Below, in pieces: positions 1-6,019 of a DNA stretch of 8,167 bases. Within the stretch, counting starts at the first letter, position 1. Every line of letters begins with the position of its first letter. Source of the stretch: Asaia bogorensis (GTDB lineage: Bacteria; Pseudomonadota; Alphaproteobacteria; Acetobacterales; Acetobacteraceae); NCBI GenBank assembly GCA_945873675.1, contig CAMCEP010000115.1, positions 1 through 8,167 on the forward strand, in the 5' to 3' direction. Made by a program: the position numbers and the translations under genes. Under the pieces are notes generated by a model. It saw nothing but the letters and a program-made list of their open reading frames with translations. It was not told the DNA's origin and did no database searches.

Positions 1-209
1 AGCACCACGCCGGGCTTGCCGGTCATTTTACCATCGGCCACCGCCATGAAGCCGGCGCCGCCTTCGCTGCGGCAGGTCACCAAATCCATGCTGGGGTGGG
101 CATGCAGCGCATCAAGCAGCGCGATATAGCTTTCACCGGGCACGCAAAACGCCCGGTCAATGCCCTGGGCAGCGAGGAATTCAATCAAGGCTTCGGCGGC
201 GGTTTTCAT
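1..209 (-). CDS. ThDP-dependent enzyme, N-terminal fragment (acetolactate synthase-like)
   Basis: This is the first 69 codons of a minus-strand gene whose remainder lies beyond the left edge. The translation begins MKTAAEALIEFLAAQGI and contains VPGES near residues 23-27 and RSEGGAGFMA near residues 47-56. This is the pyrimidine-binding start of thiamine-diphosphate enzymes such as acetolactate synthase, benzoylformate decarboxylase and glyoxylate carboligase. Glu49, in the RSEGGA stretch, is at the position of the glutamate that activates the cofactor in this superfamily. The ATG at 209-207 is preceded on the same strand by AAGGAAGGA (219-227) about nine bases upstream. The family usually runs to about 550 residues, so most of the protein, including the diphosphate-binding domain, is not visible and the substrate class cannot be assigned. 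The gene is divergent from the receptor gene starting at 335, and the two may share control. Confidence 0.85.
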   Translation of the reverse strand, partial: MKTAAEALIEFLAAQGIDRAFCVPGESYIALLDALHAHPSMDLVTCRSEGGAGFMAVADGKMTGKPGVV

Positions 210-262
210 GGGTAGCGATCCTTCCTTGCCCTTAGGCATAACCCGAGGGCGGCAGATGATCC

Positions 263-291
263 ATGGCACCAAGGCTGAAAATCTGTATAAG
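263..291 (+). promoter_or_regulatory. Candidate sigma-70 promoter for the first receptor gene
   Basis: ATGGCA (263-268) matches four of six bases of the TTGACA consensus. It is followed after exactly 17 bases by TATAAG (286-291), which matches five of six bases of TATAAT. Transcription would begin near 298, leaving a leader of about 37 bases before the ATG at 335. An upstream in-frame ATG at 263 would fall inside the -35 element, which also argues for the later start. This is pattern matching only; no other convincing promoter was found in the window. Confidence 0.35.
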
Positions 292-294
292 CCC

Positions 295-308
295 GCTTCC
301 AGGGAAGC
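295..308. repeat. Short perfect inverted repeat at the predicted transcription start
   Basis: GCTTCC and GGAAGC are perfect 6-bp arms separated by two bases (AG). The repeat sits just downstream of the candidate -10 element at 286-291 and spans the expected transcription start. A dimeric repressor bound there would block initiation of the receptor gene. Short dyads are common by chance in GC-rich DNA, so the operator reading is tentative. Confidence 0.35.
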
Positions 309-334
309 ATTCCAACCGGGAAGGACGCCATTTC

Positions 335-1315
335 ATGCAGTATAATCGTCGCGCCGCTTTGGCGCTTGCGCTTGCAACGCCGACCTTGGCTTCTGCCCGC
401 GCCCAGGGTTCCTGGCGGCCGGAACGGCCGATGCGCGTAATTGTGCCCTTTGCCCCTGGGGGTGCGACGGATGTGGTGGCGCGGCTGGCAGCCGATGCAG
501 CAGGCCAGATGCTCGGCCAGAATATCGTAATCGAAAACCGCGCTGGCGGTGCTGCGGGGCTGATCGGGGCGGAAGCCTCAGCCAAGGCCGCGCCGGATGG
601 CTATACCATCATGATCCATTCCAATGCGCATGTGATCGCACCAAGCCTGGTGGCGCGCATGCCGTATGATCCGATCGCGGATTTCGCCCCGGTTGCGCAT
701 TTGGGCCGTATTCCGCAGGTGCTGGTGATCAACCGCAATATCCCAGCGACCGATATGCGTTCGTTGATCACTTGGCTGCGCGCCAATTCGGGCAAGATCA
801 ATTTCGCTTCCGCCGGCATTGGCAGCGCCAATCATCTGACATCGGAAGTCTTCCGGGCCGCGCTGCCGGGCGTTGAAATGCAAATGGTGCAGTATCGCGG
901 TGGCGGCCCCGCCATGGCGGCGGTGATTTCGGGCGAAGCGCATATGGCGGTGGACCCGACCGCTTCCGCCACTTCCCATATCCGCGCCGGCACAGTGCGC
1001 CCGATTGCCATTTCAGGGTCTCAGCGCGTGGCAAGCCTGCCGGAGATTCCAGCGGCCACCGAAGCGGGCCTGCCCGCTTGGGCGGGTGCCGCCTGGATTG
1101 GCGCCTTTGCGCCCGCGCAAACACCGCGCGGCATTGTGGAATCACTGAACGTCACCTTCAACGCGGCGATGGAACGCATCAAGCCGCGCCTCGTTGACAT
1201 CGGCATCGAAATTGAACCGCAATATGCGACCATTGCGGCGTTCAGCGCTTATGTTCGGGAAGAATTTGCCCGCAGCGCCGCGGTGCTGCGCGCAGCGGGC
1301 GTGAAGCCGGAATAA
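335..1315 (+). CDS. Tripartite tricarboxylate transporter (Bug family) periplasmic solute-binding protein
   Basis: The product is a 326-residue periplasmic receptor for an organic acid or related solute, about the normal length for the Bug/TctC family. The first ~24 residues form a signal peptide: NRR, then an Ala/Leu-rich core, then a likely cut after ASARAQ. Family landmarks follow: VPFAPGGATDVVARL near 37-51, VIENRAGGAAG near 65-75, APDGYT near 86-91, VQYRGGGPAM near 185-194 and VRPIAISG near 221-228. The PGGxxD loop contributes carboxylate-binding contacts in solved family members. I chose the ATG at 335 because GGAAGGA (319-325) lies nine bases upstream and a signal peptide follows directly. 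An in-frame ATG at 263 would add 24 residues ahead of the signal peptide. No TctA or TctB membrane subunit is in the window. The gene ends 4 bases from the convergent DUF4139 gene, and its last codons contain a stem-loop. Confidence 0.93.
   Translation: MQYNRRAALALALATPTLASARAQGSWRPERPMRVIVPFAPGGATDVVARLAADAAGQMLGQNIVIENRAGGAAGLIGAEASAKAAPDGYTIMIHSNAHVIAPSLVARMPYDPIADFAPVAHLGRIPQVLVINRNIPATDMRSLITWLRANSGKINFASAGIGSANHLTSEVFRAALPGVEMQMVQYRGGGPAMAAVISGEAHMAVDPTASATSHIRAGTVRPIAISGSQRVASLPEIPAATEAGLPAWAGAAWIGAFAPAQTPRGIVESLNVTFNAAMERIKPRLVDIGIEIEPQYATIAAFSAYVREEFARSAAVLRAAGVKPE
1268..1300. repeat. Stem-loop inside the 3' end of the first receptor gene
   Basis: Arms GCCCGCAGCGC (1268-1278) and GCGCAGCGGGC (1290-1300) pair at ten of eleven positions, with a single A-A mismatch, around an 11-base loop. 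The structure lies wholly within coding sequence and ends 12 bases before the stop codon at 1313-1315. No T-run follows, so it is not a textbook intrinsic terminator. With only 4 bases before the convergent gene's stop codon, a transcript-end or RNA-stability signal would have to lie inside a coding region. Confidence 0.5.
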
Positions 1316-1319
1316 GCGG

Positions 1320-3305
1320 TTAGCTACCCTGTTGCAGTAGCGCTACTACGGCGCGCTGCCAGGCTTCAAAGGCGCGGCTTGATGCGGCGCCTTTGGCTTC
1401 CGCCTCTCGGCTGGCGGCATTGAGCCGCTGACGCGCGGCTTGTTGTTCCCCGCCGGTGCGATCTTCCACCGCCTGGCGGGCGCGCTGCAGCGCCTGATCG
1501 GCTGATCGCGCTTCCCGCCCAGCAAGCCGCGCGGTATCGAGCAAGATGCGGATTTGCTGTAGCGCCGTGATGGTGGAGGCCAGCGCTTCACGCCCCGGCA
1601 CATCGGCGCCGGTACGCGCCAGGATTTCCTGCAATCTTTCAACCGAACCCGGCCCGCCCGGAAGCCGACGGAGCGAGGCCTCTAGATCGAACTGCGCCGG
1701 CTGCAATAGAAGTGGATCGCCAAGCCCCTGATCCCAGAGCGGCAAATCCTGGCGCTGATCGCGTTCAAAGCCAAGCCGAATAGTTGTGGGCACGGCTTCC
1801 AATTGTGTTTCATGCCGCAGGCCGAAATCACCTTCTGAGGCGACCGGGAAACGCGGCGAGGCACCGGGGCGGCGCGGCAAGTCAATCACCATCAGGCCGC
1901 TGGCGCCGCGCGGATCAATCGCCAGAGCGGTTTCTTCGATGCGCTTTGCCTCAAGGGTGATGAAACCACGCCGAAGGCTAATGCGCGTAATGTCGTCCCG
2001 GTTGCTGCTTTGGCTGGTCAGGCGCAGATCGCGATCACGCGCGAAGGCGATCAGGCGCTGATCGCCGGGTGACAGCGCGCGCAATTCGGCATCGCCGAGG
2101 AAGCTTGGCGCATCCGGCCCGCCAAAAACCGTGACCAGGCCATCAGGGAGCACGTGGTTGGACGTGTTGCGGAAGCGCAGCGCCTGCAAGGGGCGCGTCG
2201 CCGCCAGATCCTGCACCCACCAAAGCCGTTCTGCGGGCAGGTTGAGATCAAGGAAGGGCAGGTTGGCGGTCTCTCCGCTACGGATACTGACGGGTTGTTC
2301 AAGGGTGAAGGCCACGCGCCCGGCAGCGGCTTCAGCCGCGACACTCACGGCGAGTGGCGCTGGCGCTGGGGCCGCATCCGCGCGCATGGCGGCGCGCGGT
2401 GCGGGTAGTGGTGGCGGTGCCATCATTGGCGCTGCGGCGGCGACCATTGGCTGAGGGCCGGTATCGGGTGTCACGCGAATGGCTTCTGCAATGCGCACAG
2501 GCAGTTCAGGGCGCGGCACGGTGATGGGCTCAAAGATCGGTTGATGGAACGCGACGGCCTCATCCGACACCAGCGAAATCCGCACGCCTTCCCAATCACT
2601 GCCCGAGGCATTTTCCACCACGGCCCAGCCCATGAGCCGCGCCTGAGCGTCCGTTGCGCCCAAAGCGGGCGCCATAAGCCTATAGGAAGGCTTCCAAAGC
2701 GGTGCGCCAGCAATATAGATCACCGCAACTTGCCGCGCGCGATCGGACCTCAGGCGGATTTCGATGCGCCTTTCATCATCGCTGCGCGCGGCCGCCAGCG
2801 CTTCCGCCGCGCGCGCGACACGGGCAGCAAGCGCGGGGTCGGTCAGCGTAACCTCATCGCCGGGCTTCAGCAGGACAGAGAGCAGACCGCGCGGCCCTAT
2901 CAGCGAAAGATGCAGCCCGGCCTCGGTTTCGGCGGCCGTTGCAATGCGCCCGCGCGCACCGGCGCCCTCAGCCTCCTGGCCACGCAGCGCATTCAGGAGG
3001 CTCACGCGGTTTTCGAAATCCGCGGGGCGGAGCGGCAGGCCGCGAAATGCCTCATTCAACAAATCCCGCCCCGGCAGGCTCAAGCCTTCAACACGCCCTG
3101 CGGGATCAAGGATCATCAGCGATCGCAGCAGATCATCCACATCGCCAAGCGGGGCACGAAATACGACCGGCGCATTAGCCGCGACTTCGCCGGCACGTTC
3201 AATCTGTGCGATGCCGGCCGAGGAAAGTGTCACGCCACGAACCGGCATTTCCGCCGCAAGCGCAGCAGGGGCGATCAGCGTAAGGACAAGGCTCAAGTGA
3301 CGCAT
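1320..3305 (-). CDS. DUF4139 domain-containing secreted protein
   Basis: The product is a 661-residue exported protein of unknown function. Residues 1-18 (MRHLSLVLTLIAPAALAA) form a clear signal peptide, so it acts in the periplasm or beyond. The DUF4139 region starts near 195, with GAPLWKPSYRL at 200-210, GWAVVENASGSDWEGVRISLVS at 226-247 (shown here by ends and length), and a beta-rich remainder to about 540. A Pro/Ala/Met-rich low-complexity linker at about 281-325 interrupts it. Residues from about 550 to 655 are rich in Ala, Arg, Glu and Gln and look like a coiled coil. In the MuiA-type relatives I know, DUF4140 and the coiled coil come before DUF4139, so this order is different; residues 20-110 might be a divergent DUF4140. 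The ATG is preceded by GGAG (3313-3316). The gene lies 54 bases downstream of the NTF2-like gene on the same strand, so co-transcription is likely. No enzymatic role can be claimed. Confidence 0.85.
   Translation of the reverse strand: MRHLSLVLTLIAPAALAAEMPVRGVTLSSAGIAQIERAGEVAANAPVVFRAPLGDVDDLLRSLMILDPAGRVEGLSLPGRDLLNEAFRGLPLRPADFENRVSLLNALRGQEAEGAGARGRIATAAETEAGLHLSLIGPRGLLSVLLKPGDEVTLTDPALAARVARAAEALAAARSDDERRIEIRLRSDRARQVAVIYIAGAPLWKPSYRLMAPALGATDAQARLMGWAVVENASGSDWEGVRISLVSDEAVAFHQPIFEPITVPRPELPVRIAEAIRVTPDTGPQPMVAAAAPMMAPPPLPAPRAAMRADAAPAPAPLAVSVAAEAAAGRVAFTLEQPVSIRSGETANLPFLDLNLPAERLWWVQDLAATRPLQALRFRNTSNHVLPDGLVTVFGGPDAPSFLGDAELRALSPGDQRLIAFARDRDLRLTSQSSNRDDITRISLRRGFITLEAKRIEETALAIDPRGASGLMVIDLPRRPGASPRFPVASEGDFGLRHETQLEAVPTTIRLGFERDQRQDLPLWDQGLGDPLLLQPAQFDLEASLRRLPGGPGSVERLQEILARTGADVPGREALASTITALQQIRILLDTARLAGREARSADQALQRARQAVEDRTGGEQQAARQRLNAASREAEAKGAASSRAFEAWQRAVVALLQQGS
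1336..1347. repeat. 12-bp perfect palindrome near the 3' end of the DUF4139 gene
   Basis: AGTAGCGCTACT is self-complementary over 12 bases and lies within the last ten codons of the minus-strand gene. GCTAC (1323-1327) can alternatively pair with GTAGC (1337-1341). Either fold is weak as a hairpin. It is recorded because the opposing gene also carries a stem in its last codons. Confidence 0.3.
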
Positions 3306-3359
3306 GAAATGGCTCCGTCAACCGAGGCGTTGAATTGTGCCCTACCCAAAACGGCGAAT

Positions 3360-3818
3360 TTAGGGCGCCTTTACGGGGCGATTGGCGTGGCTTGATTGCG
3401 GCACGCCGCGATTGAGCGACATGTGGGAATGCACGCAAAGCCACGCATCAGGCTTGCCATGAAAAATCATGGTGGCGCGGCCTGGCCTTTCAAAGCGCGT
3501 GCCATCCGGGTGAAAGCCCGTGCTGGTCCAGGGTGCCACGACAACCACCATGGATTTATCATCCGATGCCAGAACATGGGTTCCCGAAAGAGTGAAGCGA
3601 AAATCCTCGGTCTTTGGCCAGACATTATCCCATTGCGTCGCCTGCCAGGCAGCGAGGCCCGGGATCACATCGCGATGCGTGCCGAAAGCCAGAACATCTG
3701 AATGGAAAAGCGGGCGCGCGGAAGCGTAATCAACCTCACGCACAAAACCGGCGAAGCGTTCCAGCCAGGCATCAAACCAGGCGCGCGTTGCGGCATCAGC
3801 TTGCGGTAGATCGGTCAT
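3360..3818 (-). CDS. NTF2-like / SnoaL-fold protein
   Basis: The product is a 152-residue protein with no signal peptide or membrane segment, so it is probably cytoplasmic. The pattern fits the nuclear transport factor 2-like (SnoaL/ketosteroid isomerase-like) fold. An N-terminal helix (ATRAWFDAWLERFAGFV, about 10-26) is followed by VDYASARPLFHSDVLAFGTH (29-48), a helix with GLAAWQATQWDNVWP (54-68), and strands around MVVVVAPWTSTGF (90-102), RPGRATMIFHG (111-121) and WLCVHSHMSL (126-135). Such proteins may be small enzymes (isomerases, hydrolases, dehydratases) or non-catalytic binding proteins, and the sequence does not decide. Stress- and detoxification-linked versions often use the H-S-H near the last strand. 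The ATG at 3818 has AAGGGAA (3825-3831) upstream. It is the first gene of a likely pair with the DUF4139 gene and divergent from the second receptor gene. Confidence 0.8.
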   Translation of the reverse strand: MTDLPQADAATRAWFDAWLERFAGFVREVDYASARPLFHSDVLAFGTHRDVIPGLAAWQATQWDNVWPKTEDFRFTLSGTHVLASDDKSMVVVVAPWTSTGFHPDGTRFERPGRATMIFHGKPDAWLCVHSHMSLNRGVPQSSHANRPVKAP

Positions 3819-3874
3819 GGCGCATTCCCTTTTGGCTTCGGTGATGACAGCCTGATCCGAAGCGGCGGCGCTTT

Positions 3875-3896
3875 CAAGCCTTGCGCCTGAGGCTTG
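3875..3896. repeat. Inverted repeat in the divergent NTF2-like / receptor intergenic region
   Basis: CAAGCCT (3875-3881) and AGGCTTG (3890-3896) are perfect 7-bp arms around an 8-base spacer. They lie in the 138-base region between the divergent starts at 3818 and 3957. A second, shorter dyad of related sequence, GCCT-TC-AGGC, follows at about 3920-3929. Arrangement and position suit a dimeric regulator's operator controlling one or both genes. No regulator gene is visible in the window. Confidence 0.4.
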
Positions 3897-3956
3897 CGGA
3901 GGCGGTCCGGGCGGGCTTAGCCTTCAGGCAAGAAACAAGACGGAGGAGACAAGGCC

Positions 3957-4934
3957 ATGACGGGCATTCATCGCCGCGGCGCTTTGCTGGCTGCGCCCGC
4001 GCTTATCGGCGCGCTTACAGGCCGTGCGCATGCGCAAGCCTGGCCCGCGCGGCAGGTGCGCATTGTGGTGGGCTTCGCTGCCGGTGGTGCCAATGACATC
4101 ATGGCACGCTTGCTTGCAGCGAAGCTGGGTGAGCGTATCCCAGGCAGTACTTTCGTTGTTGAAAATCGTCCAGGCGCGGGCACTTTGCTGGCGGCGGAAC
4201 ATGTCGCGCGTCAGCCAGCGGATGGCTATACCTATCTTTTCGCCTCGTCTTCCACGCTGATTACACTTTTGGTGAACCGCGCCGCCGGGCTTGATCCGAC
4301 CCAGGCATTTTCCGCGGTTTCCATGGCGCAATCCTCGCCTTTGCTGCTGGTGTCGCGTAGCGATTTCCCAGCGCGTACACTGCCGCAGGTGATTGAATTG
4401 GCGAAGCAGCGCCAAGGCAGGCTGACGATTTCGCATCCGGGCAGCGGCGGCGTGAATCACCTATCGCTGGTCATTTTGATGCAGCGCTTGGGTATAGAAC
4501 TGACCATGGTACCCTATAATGGCAATAACCCTTCCCTCACGGCGCTGGTGCGCGGCGATGTGGAATTAGCGAGTGATTCGCTGTTTGCGACACGCGCTTT
4601 GATTGAAGCCGGCACCATTCGCCCGATTGCGATCACCAGCGCGGAACGTTCGCCAACCTATCCCGATGTGCCGACCTTCGCCGAAACCGTGCCTGGCTAT
4701 GACGTGACTTTCTGGGGCGGCATCATGGCGCCGCGCGGCGTGCCTGATCCCATTCTGGACCGGCTTTCGCAGGAATTGGATGCCATTCTGCGCCAGCCCG
4801 ATGTCGCGGAACGCGTACGCAGCTTTGGCGCGACGCCGGTTGGCGGCACGCGCGAGCATTATGCCAAAGTAATCCAGGAAGATTGGGTACGTTGGGGCGA
4901 AGTTGTACGTGCCAGCGGGATCAAGCCCGATTGA
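3957..4934 (+). CDS. Second Bug-family tripartite tricarboxylate transporter solute-binding protein
   Basis: The product is a 325-residue periplasmic organic-acid receptor, a divergent paralogue of the protein at 335-1315. A signal peptide with HRR near its start and a cut expected after GRAHA (about residue 26) leads into mature sequence. Landmarks are VGFAAGGANDIMARL (38-52), VVENRPGAGT (67-76), PADGYTYLFA (87-96), MVPYNGNNPSL (184-194) and IRPIAITSAERSPTYPDVPT (221-240). The ligand loop has AGGAND where the other receptor has PGGATD, which suggests different ligands. The start is fixed by GGAGGAG (3942-3948), eight bases before the ATG. The Ldh-type dehydrogenase gene begins 27 bases after the stop, so the two are very likely one operon and the receptor probably captures the dehydrogenase substrate or a precursor. 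No TctA/TctB subunits are present, so it would depend on membrane partners encoded elsewhere. Confidence 0.93.
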   Translation: MTGIHRRGALLAAPALIGALTGRAHAQAWPARQVRIVVGFAAGGANDIMARLLAAKLGERIPGSTFVVENRPGAGTLLAAEHVARQPADGYTYLFASSSTLITLLVNRAAGLDPTQAFSAVSMAQSSPLLLVSRSDFPARTLPQVIELAKQRQGRLTISHPGSGGVNHLSLVILMQRLGIELTMVPYNGNNPSLTALVRGDVELASDSLFATRALIEAGTIRPIAITSAERSPTYPDVPTFAETVPGYDVTFWGGIMAPRGVPDPILDRLSQELDAILRQPDVAERVRSFGATPVGGTREHYAKVIQEDWVRWGEVVRASGIKPD

Positions 4935-4961
4935 TGTTGAAAGATTGAAAAGGGGAATACC

Positions 4962-6011
4962 ATGCCGAAACTCAGTGCTGATCGCGTCAAGGAAATTGGC
5001 CGTACACTTCTAATCGCTGCTGGCGCGCCAGCAGATGAGGCGGAAACCGTCGCGCGCCATTGCACTAGCGCCAATCTGGTGGGCCATGATTCGCATGGGA
5101 TCATTATGATCCCGGGCTATATCGAAAGAATCAAGGTTGGGCATATTGTGCCCGGTGCGCCATGGAAAATTGTGCAGGAAAGCGCCACCACATCTGTGAT
5201 TGATGGTCATTGGGGTTTTGGATACGTCGCCAACGAAAAGGCCATGCGCTACACCATCGAAAAGGCGCAGACATCCAATGTCGCGGCAGCCACCGTATTT
5301 CGGCAGGGGCATATCGGGCGTTTGGCGAGCTATCCGCTCATGGCGGCTGAAGCTGGCATGATTGGCATTTGCACGGCGGATTCCGGGCGGTCCCCCAAGG
5401 CGGTGGCGCCTTTCGGTGGGCGTGAAGCGCGGCTTGGTACCAACCCGATTTCCATTGCGGTGCCTTCGGATTTGGCCGGGCCATTTGTGCTGGATATGGC
5501 AACCTCGGCCGCTGCTGCCGGCAAGGTGTTTCTGGCGCAAGCGCGCGGGCAGGAAGTGCCGGATGGTTGGGTGATTGGCGCAGATGGCAAACCCACGCGC
5601 GATCCTTCGCAATTGAAGAAGGGCGGCGCTTTGCTGCCGCTTGGTGGCACGGAAGGCTATAAGGGTTTTGGCCTGGCGGCGATGGTGGAAATTCTCTGCG
5701 GCTTGCTGACTGGGCTTGGCTTTGGCGTGGAACCCACGGGTAGGCATAATGACGGCTGCTTCATGGCGGTGTTCAAGGTGGATGCCTTCCGCCCGCTCGC
5801 GCAATTCAAGCAGGAAGTCGCGGATTTCGCGCGCTATCTGAAGGACACGCCGCCCGCGGAAGGCAGCCAGGGCGTCTTCTACCCTGGTGAGCTTGAAGCG
5901 ATGCGTGAGGCTGATCGCCGTGCCAATGGTATTGAGATTGAAGACAAGACGATAGAGGTATTGACCAAGCTTGCCGGCGAATTGGGTGTTGCCGGCAAGC
6001 TTGGCTTGTAA
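4962..6011 (+). CDS. Ldh_2-family (malate/L-lactate type) NAD(P)-dependent dehydrogenase
   Basis: The product is a 349-residue cytoplasmic oxidoreductase, the normal length for the family that includes YlbC/AllD ureidoglycolate dehydrogenase, YiaK, ComC sulfolactate dehydrogenase and archaeal malate dehydrogenase. These enzymes interconvert 2-hydroxy and 2-keto acids (or imines) with NAD(P) and do not use a classical Rossmann fold. Visible signatures are GHDSHGI (41-47) with the conserved histidine at 45, RQGHIGRLASYP (114-125) with His117, LGTNPISIAVPS (158-169), LDMATSAAAAGKV (177-189), PDGWVIGADGKPTRDP (200-215) and GYKGFGLAAMVEIL (232-245). The start has AGGGGA (4951-4956) upstream. Residues 336-346 read the palindromic KLAG...AGKL because the codons form a 14-bp stem-loop just before the stop. 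Substrate and stereochemistry cannot be assigned from sequence. The enzyme follows the receptor gene and converges on the MhpD-like gene. Confidence 0.93.
   Translation: MPKLSADRVKEIGRTLLIAAGAPADEAETVARHCTSANLVGHDSHGIIMIPGYIERIKVGHIVPGAPWKIVQESATTSVIDGHWGFGYVANEKAMRYTIEKAQTSNVAAATVFRQGHIGRLASYPLMAAEAGMIGICTADSGRSPKAVAPFGGREARLGTNPISIAVPSDLAGPFVLDMATSAAAAGKVFLAQARGQEVPDGWVIGADGKPTRDPSQLKKGGALLPLGGTEGYKGFGLAAMVEILCGLLTGLGFGVEPTGRHNDGCFMAVFKVDAFRPLAQFKQEVADFARYLKDTPPAEGSQGVFYPGELEAMREADRRANGIEIEDKTIEVLTKLAGELGVAGKLGL
5965..6004. repeat. Perfect 14-bp stem-loop in the last codons of the dehydrogenase gene
   Basis: CCAAGCTTGCCGGC (5965-5978) and GCCGGCAAGCTTGG (5991-6004) are exact reverse complements around a 12-base loop. 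The right arm ends four bases before the stop codon at 6009-6011. The segment to its right (6005-6022) is AT-rich (12 of 18 bases) and is followed by another strong stem. Position and strength suggest a transcription terminator or 3'-end stabiliser for the plus-strand operon, although no continuous T-run follows. Confidence 0.7.
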
Positions 6012-6019
6012 CTATCGGA

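Noticed and set aside
263..334. In-frame upstream extension of the first receptor gene from the ATG at 263
   Set aside because: It would place 24 hydrophilic residues ahead of a clear signal peptide, it overlaps the promoter-like -35 element, and the ATG at 335 has a better ribosome site.
2541..3395. Long plus-strand open frame opposite the DUF4139 gene
   Set aside because: Its translation is Arg/His/Gln-rich with no recognisable domain, and it is antisense to a protein with a signal peptide and a known domain. It is a shadow of GC-rich codon use.
3384..3407. GGCGTG / CACGCC 6-bp arms near the 3' end of the NTF2-like gene
   Set aside because: Short arms with a 12-base loop are expected by chance at this GC content and fall well short of the stems at the convergent ends.
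3894..3922. TTGCGG followed 17 bases later by TTAGCC as a promoter for the second receptor operon
   Set aside because: The -10 match is too poor; no acceptable promoter was found in this region by eye.
5010..5804. Long minus-strand open frame inside the Ldh-type gene
   Set aside because: It lies antisense to a strongly conserved enzyme, with biased His/Arg composition and no motif.
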